Of a stretch of DNA of 64,000 nt, positions 20,958-33,645 are shown in pieces; positions within the stretch are counted from its first letter, which is position 1; each line of letters starts with the position of its first letter. The notes beneath the pieces are model-generated. The model saw only the letters and a list, made by a program, of their open reading frames with translations. It did not search any database and had not been told where the DNA came from. This stretch comes from Todiramphus chloris collaris. Lineage: Eukaryota; Chordata; Aves; Coraciiformes; Alcedinidae. The translations under genes and the position numbers were made by a program. Location: positions 7,897,655-7,961,654 of the forward strand of contig JANVCC010000040.1 of assembly GCA_025345505.1 (NCBI GenBank), in the 5' to 3' direction.

Positions 20958-21540
20958 GGTTTAGCAGCGGGAGCTTGCTGAGCGTGCCCAGCCAGCACCG
21001 CCTGTGCCCTTGGGGCCTTCTCAAAAACTCGGTACTGTTTCTGTTTCAGAGGAGACCTTGTTTTCGTGTCTGTCTCACTCAGCCTTGTCACGGCCTGTGA
21101 GTTTCCTTCCCCCCCACAGCTGTTTGAAACTTTTCAAATACTTGGAAATAGTCCATTTTGCTGGAGCCTGGATCTTATTTCAGGCTCGAGCTTTGCTTTT
21201 TGTAAAGCAGGGGGTTGAAATCTTGAGCTGCTGTGCCTGTCTGCTGCCCGCTCCCCTTTATCGCCACGGCTGGCTTAGTCTCATCTCCAGGAGCTCCTCC
21301 TGCCCTCCCACCCTTGATCTGTTCAGTGCAGTTTGTCTGACATCTGCAGGTGGCTCGTTTGGTAGCTGTCCACCCTTGCCTAGTTCCCTTCCTGGGCTGG
21401 GGAGGTGAATTCCGCAGCACCAGCTCAGTTCTGGAGCTGTTCAGGGCGAGCAGGGTGCCTGCTGCACAGCCTGCAAGGACAGGGCTCCTTGTCTTCCCCT
21501 TCGCACACAGGAGAGATGCCTTGCATCTGCTTTGGCTGCA
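20958..21540 (-). other. Possible 5'UTR or upstream intron of the FilGAP-like gene
   Basis: The stretch between the candidate start codon and the CpG-rich patch has higher G+C than the flanks and no convincing coding exon on either strand. It would be 5'UTR if transcription starts in the patch at 21541-21720, or intron end if the acceptor inside the exon is used. Confidence 0.35.
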
Positions 21541-21720
21541 CTGGATCTAGTCGATCGAGCGTGAGAAACACTGTGTGAATGCAAAAGGGCTCAGCGTGCT
21601 GCTGTCACCAGTGCATCCGCTGCGTCTGCTTGGGAGAGAGCAAACGGCAGCGGTGGGAGCCGGGCAGCCTGGTTCCTCCGGTCACGATGTTGCAAGGACA
21701 AGGAGCCGGAGGTTAAGGAA
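21541..21720 (-). promoter_or_regulatory. Small CpG-rich patch, candidate promoter
   Basis: By my count 12 CpG dinucleotides fall in about 180 bases (for example gtcgatcgagcgtg, catccgctgcgtc, acggcagcggtg), while neighbouring stretches of this length have only a few. It sits about 600 bases upstream of the candidate ATG of the - strand gene. No TATA box or known motif was identified, so promoter function is inference. Confidence 0.35.
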
Positions 21721-24700
21721 AAATAGGCCACTTGTCAGTTATATTTCAGTTCATCTTGGAAAAGCTATTTGATGTGAGTAGATACAGAGTGTTTATTTTA
21801 GCTGCCTGTTCTCACAAGAAAATCAAGCACCGTACAGAAATAGCTTGATTATCAAAAAGAACAAAATAGGCATACAGTTTAAATACATAGCTCAAAAATA
21901 ACAGAGATGGTTTCAAATGATCAAGAAAATAGTTTCCTCTTCCTGACCCCTGCTTGTTATTCTCTTGGCACAAGAAGTGAAAATCAGCTGGTTTAAGTGC
22001 CTTTGGCTTCTGGTAAGTGTTTTACTGCTCTCCTAGGTGAGAACCAGTCCTGGTTTTCACTCTGCATACCCAATCTGTGATGTGTTCCTTCTCAAAGTTG
22101 GGGCTGGGAGGTTATTGAAGACACTTTCCCACTGTAACCTGCACTTCCTTCAGTAGGAAGAGCAGAAATGAGCAGGCAGGTAGGTTAATATTTTAGCAAT
22201 CTCAACAAGGCCTGGGGTGAGCATTATATCAAGGAAAAAAAAGTAAGGCTTTAGCCTTCTGAGGGTGAGATGCTGTATTGGAGGAAGGAGGGAATCCACT
22301 AATCCACTAAAAATCCACTAATTTGACTTTGCAGAAGTAAAAAAATAAACTGATCTAAACACCACAATCAACACCCCTCTCTCCCCACCCCACACTGCAG
22401 TTGCTCCTAACCTAAACTTTTCCTCCAGAAAAAGATATCCCTGGAGTATTAATACCAATACATTACACGAGTTCTGTGTCTATTAATAATCTAACAGATG
22501 GCTGTAGTTTCTGATGAATTGGAAGTGGTTTCATTGATAATCTGTTTTCTTCGCAGCCCTCAGGAGAGAGGCAGCAGCTCTACCACCCGGCAGCTGGCTC
22601 CAGCCCTGCCTCTGTGGCACCTCTGCTCAGAATGGTCCCAGTGTTGCTGCCCACTGAGAGGCTGGTAGGGAGCAGGTCCGTCCCCTTTGACACATCAGGA
22701 CAGAGAAGCGCAACAGCAGAGGGGTCCCCGTTTGAGAGCAGACAGAGTGGGAGGAGCCTGACTTTCATGGTCTCTTTGCAGTTACAGTGCTGTCATGACA
22801 AGGTGTGGATTCAATTAAGGAAGTCAATGAGATACAGGAAACTCAGAGCTGTGCTGAAGACATGGTCATGGTCACCAAACCACTGTATTGCTGGAACTGG
22901 TTCAAGGGGCTCATTGGGGGAGAACCTTTAGAGGCAGCAGGTTTTAAGCACTTTGGACTGGGACCTGGGAGCAAGCAGCCTTTAGTCCCATGCCTTAAAC
23001 ACCAGAGCTGTGTGTGTTGGCACTGAGTGACCAGTTCCTTCTCTTCATACTTGATGATTCAAGGAAAGTGTAAAACCTCCACTCAGCTGTGGAGCCAGCC
23101 ATGAAATAAGGTGACCATGGGAAACGCTTGTGAAGGTCTACTGCTTAGTGCTCCTCTGCCTCGCTTTCCTTACTCATCTTAGCACTGACCTGGGTGCTTG
23201 CTTTAGCTCCTGCTCCTCTGGGAGAGCTCTCTTTATTTTCACGTTTTGCTAATTACTCACCTTGATGTTACCTTGGAGGTAATGTGCAAAGAAAACACAA
23301 TGATAGAGGGATGGAAGGAGTCCCCTTCCCAGCTGCCTCTCACACACGCTCACTTCAAGTGCTGGGGTGGCTTCAGAGAGATGTGAAGCACATCGGTGCT
23401 GATGCTGAAACCAAGTGGGGCTGAAAACGATGCAGCTTCTCCACTTTCTCCTGGAGGTCAGTGCTGGCAGTGGGGCTTTACAGCAGGAAACACAGCAAGA
23501 AAAATACTCCCTGGGTTAGAAGCTGACAGCTCCTCTGTGACAAGTTGTTAATGTGTGAGCTGGGCTGGCAGTGTCAGAGGGAAGAGGAAGATGAGTGAAT
23601 AAAAAATTACATTGAAGGTTGTTGCACAGGGACTAGCTTCAAGGATGGGTTGAAGCTGAGGGAGTGATGCAGAGGATCCTGCTACAGAAAATGATTTATT
23701 CATGCAGGAGACTGTCTTCTGCGTGTCCTGCAGTTAGGTCACAGACCCAGGGTATAGAATGGCTTTCTGTGGTGTGTGCCAGTACTGACGACAACTGATT
23801 TCTCAGAAATCACATCCCTGTGATTCTTAGACAGTCCTGTGACACCTCTCTTCCAGGGTGGCTGCTGAGCTTCAGCTTAGGAGCTCAGTAGTGCACCAGA
23901 GCAACATCAGTGGGGTGTGACAACTGGAATCTCATCTACTCTGTGGTTTCTCTCCTAATTACAACCTTGATCAGGCACAGCACCAGATAGTGTTGATTTC
24001 CTTGCCCCACACCCCTCTGGATTTACATTTACTCATAGGCCATGTTCTCCTTTCACCTTCCCCATGGCTTCTCAGGGAAGATTGCTTGTATTAGTTTCCT
24101 GACAATGTAAAGGTCAACAATGAAGAGAGCTGTGTATTTTGTTGCCCAAAGGAAGAGCTCCATTCCAGACTCTCAGCTTGCAGGGAGCTGGGATGTTTTG
24201 AAAAATTGTTTCTTATTTTGGACTGACTTGGGATGGAGCTTGTGATTCTCTGCGATGACCTCTCCCTGGAGCGCAGAGATGCTGCCATGTGTGGTTAAAA
24301 TTTAACATGCTTGAAATAGTTCCTCCAGGCGCTGTGGGATTCAGCCTCCCTCAGTTCTGGTCCTGTGCCAGCTGCCTGTTCCCCTGCATTGCCTCTGAGC
24401 TCTGAAAGAGAGACCAGGGTATCCTCACCTTGGCTTTTGGAGGGTAGCGTTTGCACCACAGACAGATAAGAAGTGACTGTTCCCAAAAGCATGTCAGATT
24501 GCCTAGGGATGTACATCTATGAGGTTACTGCCTAGATAAAACCTCATAATTTCCTTTCTACAAAAGCTGATGATAATTGGGCCTCTGTTTCTGTAAGGTG
24601 GGTTTATCAGCACTTTCTCCTCTTCAGCCTTGTGGTAGAGATGAGCTCAGTTGCCAGCAAGTGAGAAACCAGAGTCACCTGTGGGACATCTCCTTATGCT

Positions 24701-25478
24701 GGCCACAACTAACTCGGTGTGCTAAAATATCTTTGTTTAGTGATCCTGGCTGGCCAAAATGCACTACCAGGTGTCCACCAGAATGGCTGGGACAAGGTAG
24801 CATCTAAACACTATCTCTGTGCTCCTGAGTCACCCTGCCCTGCTCTTGATGTGCAGTTGAGGTGGAGAAGGTGTCCTGGTCTGGGGAAACAACCTGGGGA
24901 GGCTGACACCTCTTCAACAGGTCAGAGCTGTGTTTGTGTGATGCCAGCATGGACAGGCCTGAAGTTTAATCACTTCACACGTTCTTTGGGAAAATATTTT
25001 AATTCGCTTTGGTAGCAATGACACACTTGCCCTGAAATACTTCTCCTAAGCTCGGTATTTGTCATAATTATTTTGGAGCTAGGTTAAACCCATACATTTA
25101 TATGAGTTGTTTGCTTGTGAGCATTAATTCAGACTAAAGTTCCACAACTTCTCTGTGTTGTAATGAAAGAAGCAGCTCTCATGGACTGACTTGCAACAGA
25201 ATGATTTGCCTTGAGCTATGTTTGGAAACTAGAACCCAGTAAAAACACACAAACTGATTTTTGTGATAAATAAAAGTCCTTGTAGTGAACACAGTTTGCA
25301 TCTAAAATTGACTCTAATACTATGTTGGTTTGCCAGTATTGAATTGAAAGTTTTGTTCTTTCATGTATTTTTTTTTTCTAGCCTGGACTTCCATGATATT
25401 AGGATGGTGAATCCTGGGGTCTTATCTCTGATTTTGTTTTTAATTCAACTGCAAAAAGAAAAAACAAGTTTCCTTTGC
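21721..25478. other. Non-coding stretch, nothing recognised
   Basis: Mixed-composition sequence with short open frames on both strands, none with recognisable domains. A short aatccacta tandem repeat lies at 22293-22320. Open frames near 22580-23026 on both strands lack splice borders that would make a consistent exon. It may be part of an intron of the - strand gene. Confidence 0.6.
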
Positions 25479-25506
25479 TTTTTTTTTTTTTTTTTTTTCC
25501 CCCCCC
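25479..25506. repeat. T20 C8 homopolymer junction
   Basis: A run of about 20 T directly followed by 8 C. On the - strand it reads as a G run followed by an A run. Confidence 0.9.
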
Positions 25507-27399
25507 TCTTTCAAATCCCTTTTGGTCTTTGTAACTCCGAATATTTACTGTGCTGAATATGTGGAAAAAATGGAAACAAAGAATATGTTCTCTCTGCACC
25601 TCCAGAAAGAGGCCCAGGACAAACCACTCCTGGCTGGGACAGACTCTTATTCCAGGTGCTCCATCAACTTCAGGAGTTTCTGTGCTTTTAAACTTTTGGC
25701 AGCAGTCCTGAATTGTTTGATAACAATCTCTTTGCAAAGAAAAATAGAAACAAAATAATAAGAAGCAAACATTCATAACTTAATTTTGAAAGCTAATTAA
25801 ATTTTTGTCTTTATTTGCTTTTTTATGATGCTAGTTCTTATACAGGGGTGTTGCCTCATCCCAGCAGAAGAGGAAGAGGAACGTATGGCTCGATGCCGTA
25901 AGAAACTGAGCTTTTCAAGCTTTGGGGCTTGTCAGGAGTATTGTATATTGCCTCATCTGCATAATCTAATGCTTTGGTGCATAAATACAGAGATCTGCAG
26001 CTAGATAGAATCATAGAAAATGAGGGCTCTTGCCTTTGGGCAGCTGGAAGCTGCTTGAAAAAGAAAGCTGGAGTCTCCTTACTGTGACCCCAGCAAAAAG
26101 CTGGGAGCATTTTGTAGGCTTTTTTGCTCATCCCAGGGCTGCAGCTGACCGTGGCATCCCCCCTTTCCCCGTGGGAGCCGCGATGTGTCCCCGGCAGCAG
26201 CCGCTGCCCGGCTGGAGCTGGCTGGGGGCTGCGGAGTCCTGTCCTGGCCAGGGATGCTCTCTAAGTAAGGGGTGGTTGTTGCCAGTGCAGGAATGAGTGG
26301 AGAGGGTAAAAAGACTTTTTTTTTTTTTTTTTTCCCCTTGAGGTGAAGAGTCTTATTCAGGCACTCCCCCACTAGGTGTCACGGTTGGGTCTGGATTCGT
26401 GCTGCAGTGACCGGTGCTGTCTGAACCCAAAGGGCTGTGGAGGAAAAATTGCACCTTTTTTGTCAAGCTCGCTGGCAGTTTGTGACCAGCATCTTATAAA
26501 AGCAAGCCATAAATTAATTTGTATCACTTAAACAAGGCAAAACGGCTGATGAGGGGGAATATTTTAAAACCAGAGGCTCCTGGCAGGAGAGGGCACTGTG
26601 TACTTGGCTATATCCGAGGGAACGTGCGTTCAGATGTGTTTATTTTAGGTGGGTGATTGTGGAGCTGAAGAGCAGACACTCCACTGCTCCTGTGTTGCAT
26701 ACAGCCCCCCTGCCATGGGGAAAGATCCTGAGGAAGGATCTGGTGAGCCCGGAGCTGCTATTCTTCCCAATTAAGCCCTGCTTTTTACGTTACGTGGGGT
26801 TGACGTGGGTAGAGGGGCTGTTGATGGAAAGGGCTGGGGGAAGGCAGAGCAAGCACGGGGAGGGGTGAGCCAGGGCTGCAGCATGGTCAGCATCTCCATC
26901 GGTCCTCAACAAAAGCATCTTCTGTAAATACATGCAAATAGCTTTAATCTAAGCTGATTCCCTCCCCCCATGTATTTTGTGTCTTGGACTTTGTTTACCT
27001 GTTTGCTTAACTGTAGGCTTTCCATCTAGGGGGGAAATGGTGTTTCATTTGAAACACATATTCAAATTAACTTATCCTTTATTTTCTCCTGTATGATAAC
27101 TCCTGTCATGTTATAATGGAGAAAAACTGCTTGAAAGGAACCCTCCCAAGCTGCCTTCCTCATGGAATTGGAGGCAGTTTTGATACAATTCCCTACTTCA
27201 CTTTTCTTTTAGCTCTGGAGATCTGCAAGGAAGGATTTCAAGTTTGGCCAGTACTAAAGGCAAACTGGCTTTCTTGTTCTTTCAAAATGACCCTCGAACA
27301 CTCACAAGGAACAGCCTGTTTAGTTCAGCATTGGTATTTCTGGTTAACATTAATAGAAGCTGCTGATTTTCAGGCTGTCATTCAATTTTAAGGATTCCT
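25507..27399. other. Non-coding stretch with a small CpG-rich patch
   Basis: No gene was recognised. There is a T18 run at 26316-26333. A local G+C and CpG rise at about 26150-26240 (ccgcgatg, cagccgctgcccggctgg) could be a small regulatory island but has no adjacent recognised exon. Confidence 0.5.
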
Positions 27400-27416
27400 C
27401 CCCCCCCCCCCCCCCC
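27400..27416. repeat. C17 homopolymer
   Basis: Seventeen consecutive C, followed by T5. Its length may vary between individuals or reflect sequencing slippage. Confidence 0.9.
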
Positions 27417-30400
27417 TTTTTGGATCTTCCCAAGGCATGTTTCTATGTGGGACTTTTTCCTTTGCATTTGCATAAGGATAAGGCTTTGACTTAAAAATAG
27501 AAGGAGAAAAAAAAAAAAAAAAGTCAAAAGCTCCTGCAGTCCCTCTGGAAATGATCATTTTAACAAATGCCTGCTGCTCTGCTTAAAGTGAGCTGTCATG
27601 TTTAGCTGCATTTTGGATGGTGTCTATAAACACAGCAGCTGTCTGCATGCAAACGGGACTTTCCAGCAGTGCATAATATGAAAAGAATCTTATTACTAGT
27701 TTAAAAAAAAAGAAAAGCAAGAAAGGCTCCAAGAGTTTGTATGATGCCAGCTTCCTATCAGCTCCAACAATAGTCTAGACATCTCGGAGAGTCATCAGAT
27801 TAATGTGATGTATGTTCAGCAGTTAGAGCTCTACACTTCTTAAAGAGAGCTGGGAAAAGTGAGCTTTTCCCCAGGGACCAGTACAGCCCTGAAGGGCTCC
27901 TGCCTTCCTCTGTCCCACTTCTTATTTCTTTCCCTCCTCTCACACATGGGTTTGGGTGTCATGGGTCACTTCTTCAACAGAAGCACAACTGAAAGCATGG
28001 AGCAGTGACTTTAACGGCATTAACCTCATTGACACTTTTGCTCAGAAACCCCACAGCTTTTTGCAAACCCTCCTGGGACAAGGATATGGTCAGTTCATTT
28101 TGGCAGAGCATCCAGCCCCGTTGCAGGGCAGCAGCACCTCTGGCTGTGAGTTGTGCTGAGGCTGTCAGACCTTGGGTGAGTTTGATGGCTTCACCATCCC
28201 TTTCCCTGTCCTTCCCTCAGAGCGACAGAGACAGGATAAAGCCAAGGTCTGATCCCAGTGCAGATCTGACTGAATATTCCCCCAGCCCCATCTCCACCAT
28301 TAGCTGCTGCACCAGGGTACCCCAAGATGGGGCAGCTCGTTCAGCCAGGGACCATTTCTGAGTTGGGTGCAGCCATCACCTCTGGAGCGAGGCTGCTCTT
28401 CAGGGCAGGAATAAACTGTCTCCCAGCTGCAGGAGTCAATTTGTAAAACATAAAATCTGGCAAACCCCCCTAGTCCCTTGCTATTTAGGAAGTGATGTTA
28501 CTTGCTTGAGTGAAAAGCCAGGGACTGAAGTGAGTTTCGTGCCAGCCCTCGGGGCCAGCTGAGCCATGGGAGATCCGCAGGGGATACTTGTGCCTGCCTG
28601 CACTGAGGAGCTCTCCAGAAAACAAATACCAAAACACCAGAGGAAAGACTGCTCTCATGATGCCTTCTGGCCCATCCAGAAAGAGAAAATGTCAGACATT
28701 TCCCAAGAAAATCTGTAGTCTTTGATTTTCCATCTGAAGTGTCCAGAGCTGGCTGAGATGGAGAAGCACCAGTGCTCACAGGTGTCCTGACTCCTCACCA
28801 GTACTGAGACCTCTTGTTTCTGACAGGGCTCTTTTTTTTTTTTTTTCAGACATGTTCAGATAAAATATATTAGGCCCTTCTAGGTTTTTTCTCACGTTTT
28901 GTGTTGACACAATTGTGTGGAGAGCATGTTGGGCATGTACATGGCCGAAGCAGCAAGAAAAGGGCTAGGTTTGTAGAAATGTAGCACTTTTTTTGCTAGC
29001 TTTTTTTGAGAATATAGCACAAAATCCAGCAATCCTAAGCAAAGATAACTGAAGAAAGAGGGAATAAAAGAGGTACGTCACTTAACAATTGCCCTTTAGC
29101 TTGGGGTCCCGCCTGTGGGGCTGTGATGCTGAGTATGGGGCTGGGTGGGACAGTTCCCTCTCCTCCCTTCGTCCCCCCAGTGATGGGGGCTCCTTGTGGC
29201 TGAGGGAGAGCAGGAGGGTGCCTGGTTCAGCCAGTGCTGCAGTGGAGTTTTGGGGAGAATAAAGCAAAATAATGCCTGAGTCCTGTCCCCCTCGGAAGCT
29301 CCCAGGGAGGAGGAGGTTCAGGCAAGGCCAGTGCCATGGGTGACCCTGGCTGAGCTCAGGGCACTGAGAGGGAAAGCAGCTGTGTTAGACCCTCTGATGA
29401 AATCACTTTTTCCTCACTGTCACTTGAAGAGAGTGGTTGTAATGTTGAGTCATTACCAGCCATTTGCATGTACAATAACAACAAGGGGAAAAATAAAAAA
29501 TCAATGCAGGAATCAATAGAGAGCTCCCTGCTCTAGGTCTTTTGCCCAGAGCTTATCGTTAGCAGACACTTGAGGAGCAGAGTACTATTAATTAGAGGAA
29601 ACATTTGCAATCCAGGGGAAGTGACTGGCAGCTGGAAAATCCTCAGGTTTTTTTTTTTTTAAACTAGTTCTTGGAGGTGGGTTTGTTATCCTTTTCTCTT
29701 CTGGACTCCTCTGTGTCCCAAGTGAGGTGTCTCCTTCCCACCTGCATTTTGAAGGAAGGTAAGAGTTCTCTCACACGGGTTTTTGGGAAATGCTGAGTTT
29801 CCAAAACATATGAGCAAAAGTCAGGGACAGCCCTGATTGAGTTTAGCCCGTCTCTTAAATCTTTGACAGTAAATCTCTGATCTCTCCTCTCTCATAGCTG
29901 TCCCCCCCAGCAGTGCTCACTGCCTGAAATGGCACATAAATCAGAAATATACTGTGTTCCTTTTACAAACAGCAGTTGCCAGGTTTCCAGGAGAGGGAGC
30001 TCTCAGCTGGCAGAGCATCTTCTGAACTCAGCCCTGGCCTGAGCAGGACCGGGACCAGGAGAGTGGGTTGAGCATCTCTCTGCACTTCTTTAATCCAGGT
30101 GGAGTGACTTGCACCAAACTTGCAGGACACAGCCTCGCTGTCCCTGGGACAGTGTCGTCTCCTAATGCCTGGCTCATGGCACCATTGAAGGGGAGTGTCC
30201 GTGCCGTGGCTTTTGGCTGCTTGTTTGTGACAGCTGGGAAATATCCCTGTGCTGAAATTCATCTTCAGAGCCCCCAGCCCATGCACCAGCAAACAGCAGT
30301 TATAGATTGGGGGGGGAAGTACATAAAAAAACTTAAAAAAAAAAGTTTTTGCTTATTTCTGTGACAGTCCCATGAGCCAAAAGACAGATGAAATGCAGTG

Positions 30401-33400
30401 AAATGTTTTTAGGGATATCTGTGTGCTGCAGCTCTGCCAGTGGGCGAGCAGGGGCTGAGCCGTGGTGCTCCCTGCGGCATCGCACCCGTGGGAGGGCTGC
30501 GTGTGGCATCGTGTCAGGGAGCACCATCTCTCAGTATCCAAAATAAGTTGGGTTTTTTTAAGCATCTGGGGGGAGTTACAATAGGTTAAAAAAGTGGGAG
30601 CGTGTGCATGATCCTGCCCAGACTAGCTGAGCTGCAGACCTGGCTCTTGGCAGTGTGTTTGCTTTACTGTCTGTGGTTGTGTATATATTTTAATTAATAA
30701 ACATACACTGAAACCACATTTGAGATACTGTTTCTCCCCTGCATCATGGTTTAGCTGATCCAAGGCAGCCACTATTAGGTGGCTTTGTATTTTGGGGTGG
30801 TTTTTTTGACTTGCTATTACTACTGTGAAATCATTTACAGGCCCCAGGGAGGATGGTGGGAAAAAAAAAAAAAAATCCCTCTAAAACCAGCAATTATTCT
30901 TAGTAAAATATTCTAAATAATTCATTGCTTATTGGCTGCACTGTGCTATTAAATGCCTTTTAGCTACTACTTGTATAAACTCTTAGAGCCCTGGTTCAAA
31001 GCCAAGCTCAGGTTAATGATACAGCGATTTCTGTGGGAAGCTCAGCACTGCCGATAAAGCAGCTCCTGCAAACAGAGCCATGGGATGGTCCTGGGGGGAA
31101 GAGGGGCTGTGGGGTGCCCATGCTGGTACCTGGTGATGCTCCCAGCACCCCTCCTGTGGCTCATGGGTGTGCAGGAGGGCTGAGGCTCTGCCCCCCCCTT
31201 GGGGACAGGTGGGTCCCATTCAGCCCCAGCATGAGACTTAGCTCTGAGCCTTCAGGCAGTAGCTCTACCCCTACTTGTATTGGCACTGCTTTTCTGTTTG
31301 TGGGGTTAGATCTTAAATGTGTCGCAGTTTGTTGGGCTGAGGGGTTTTCAGTGTGTGCTGGTGCTTCTCCAGGTGATGGGAAGGCATGTGTGGGCATGAG
31401 CTGGTGTTGCTGTACTTGGTTTTAACCATTTCCCAGGATATCTGCACTTAGGAACTCTTCTCATTCTTGCCCATGTTCTGGAGAAGAGGGGTAGAAAATA
31501 TACTGTATTGGTGTAATGCTCTCCCAACAGTAACCATCAGGATTTAAGAATGATGACAACTGCCTTTAATTCATGGAAGAAAGGGCAATAATTGAGAATA
31601 CAGAGTGGCTTTATTAACTTGCTTCTCCAGCAGCCTGTTTTCTATGCACACACACTGGAGATAAATGAGTGTGATCAGCAGGCTGGCCTCAGTGCAGTGC
31701 CAACTATTCCCTGTCTGTGCAGCATGAAGGTGTTTTTTCTTTCTTTATCATATGCCTCCTCACCTCCATTGTGTATTTGTTTCTATTTGGTTTAATCTCA
31801 ATAATTTCCTTTTGCCTCATGCACTTCACTCAGTCTGATCTGGATGAGTACTTTCTTCACTGCTTTGGCTCTGGTGAAAGGCTGGGTGAGGGGGCTGAGC
31901 TGGGCACAGCATTAGACCCAAGTCATCTGCCTGCAACTCATCTCTTTGAGCATCTTTCTGGTGCAGCTATAATGAAATGACTGAAAGATCTTGAATCACA
32001 AAATTTCAGGTTTAAATTTTCTATACAAAGCTCTTTTTTTTTTTTAGTCACTTCTGCATTTATTTGCAGAAAATATCTTAAACATCTGGGTACAAGGTAA
32101 GAGCTATGACATGGCTCAACAGACATCATGCACATCAGATCTCAAGGCTGTTTTGATCTGTGATTCCAGCAGAGCTCTGCCCTCTGTAGGACAGGGCGTG
32201 TTTCCAGGGGAAATGCCTGATGGAACCAATTAAAGGTTTTTCAGTTTCATTTGCATTTAAAAGTTGAACTTTACAGAGTTTTGACTGTCACTGGGCTATT
32301 TATTTTGTTATTTCAAGTGTAAAATAGGTCAAATCATGACTTAAACCACAGTTTGCAGGGATGACTCAGCTTACTTTCTAAGAAACAGTATTTTGTTACT
32401 ACACCTGAAAATTATCCATCTCAACGATTAAACCCTCGTCCAGAAGCAGCTCACCCCGTGTCACTGGGGTCTCTTCCTTCAGGCTCAGTTAAAGACACAG
32501 GATTTGCAGGATCCAGCTCAGGGTGCTGTTCAGAACCAGTGGACATGATGTGAGGTCTGTTCCCCCTGAAGGTCTCACAAGTATTTCACAAACAGTGACC
32601 TTCGCTGTATCTCTTAGAGGTAGGTAAATAGTAATATACTCATTTTACAGATGACTAAACAGTGTAGAGCATTTAAATGACTTGGCCAAGGTCAGAGCAG
32701 ACAGTGGTGGGGTTGGGAGAAGAGCCCTGTCCTGCTAAATCCCATTGCTTCCTCTAATAGCTTTGAGCAGCCCCTGCCTTCAGCAGAGCTCAATGGCATG
32801 GTGTTGAATTTAAATGGATCTCAATTTCATATACAGCAAATGCCAGGATATAAACTGGGGGTTTCAGAGCAAATCTTTTATCTGGGCATTTTTTTAAGGG
32901 CTGTTTCATTTAAAATTGCACTCAGCAGAAATCGGGCTCTTGGAAATCGGAAAATAAGCTGCATCCTGAATGACAGCTACGAGGGAACAGGCGAGGTAGG
33001 GGATTAATTTGTTTGATTAAATCTTTAAAGAGTTTACTCTGAGAATGCAGACAGGCCTGCAGATTAAAGCATGGGTGCAGTGGTGGGCAAAGGAGTTATT
33101 TAGATAGAGCCCAGGCTCTATCTTTCATTTTTCTCAATCCATAATTACTAATAAATAAAATAAAAGCAAAACTACGACTGAAGCTGCAGAATTAATTACC
33201 GTGCTATTTTTGCTCCTCCAGGATAATAAAACAGTGTGAATGACTGATGGCAACCAAAGTGCCTCCTGCAGCCACCAGCACCCTGACATTGGAGCTCCAG
33301 GGAGAAATCCAACGGTGTAAATTACAGAGCACTCAGCTCCACGGCTTGTGCTCTGAGGAGAAACTGCACTCTATCTGGAAGGAACTCCAGCGTTTGGGCA

Positions 33401-33602
33401 ACATAAATTGTGCCTGGATCAGGCTTTTACCAGGCTATTTAAAGATTCACAGCTCATATATCTATAATGCTGCTGAAATAAGGACCTCAGGCTGCCACAT
33501 ATCAAACTTGTTGGCCAGAACTTGAAGTCTGACCCTAAGCTGAAAACACAAGTGTTGATTGTGGCCATAGTATTTAACCAGTACTTTCTAAAGCTGCTGT
33601 GG
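27417..33602. other. Non-coding stretch, no gene recognised
   Basis: It contains A16 at 27507-27522 and other A or T runs (28830-28847, 29649-29660, 30860-30875). Plus-strand open segments at 28221-28361 and 33247-33525 each follow a pyrimidine-rich AG; they are treated as leads only. Confidence 0.6.
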
Positions 33603-33645
33603 GTCATAGGATCATTGAATGGGTTGGGTTGGAAGGGACCTTTAG
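33603..33645 (-). mobile_element. CR1-like LINE 3' end remnant
   Basis: gtcataggatcattgaatgg followed by gttgggttggaagggacctt is the reverse complement of the avian CR1 3' end (aaggtcccttccaacccaac, cattctatgattctatg). Only about 40 bases remain, so it is an old, 5'-truncated copy in - orientation. Confidence 0.8.

Noticed and set aside
20771-21408. Plus-strand open frames of 109 and 134 codons
   Set aside because: They overlap the - strand coding exon and the G+C-rich stretch upstream. Their sequence is low-complexity Leu/Pro/Ser with no family match.
22580-23026. Opposed open frames near 22.6-23.0 kb considered as the missing long middle exon of the FilGAP-like gene
   Set aside because: The - strand frame (with DVSKGTDLLPTSLSVGSNTG) has Ser-rich content but no acceptor or donor in phase with the exon at 20957, and no match to the conserved LSTYDNV region of the family.
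26007-26022. Possible third CR1 tail (agaatcatagaaaa)
   Set aside because: Only about 14 bases resemble the CR1 end and the flanks do not continue the match.
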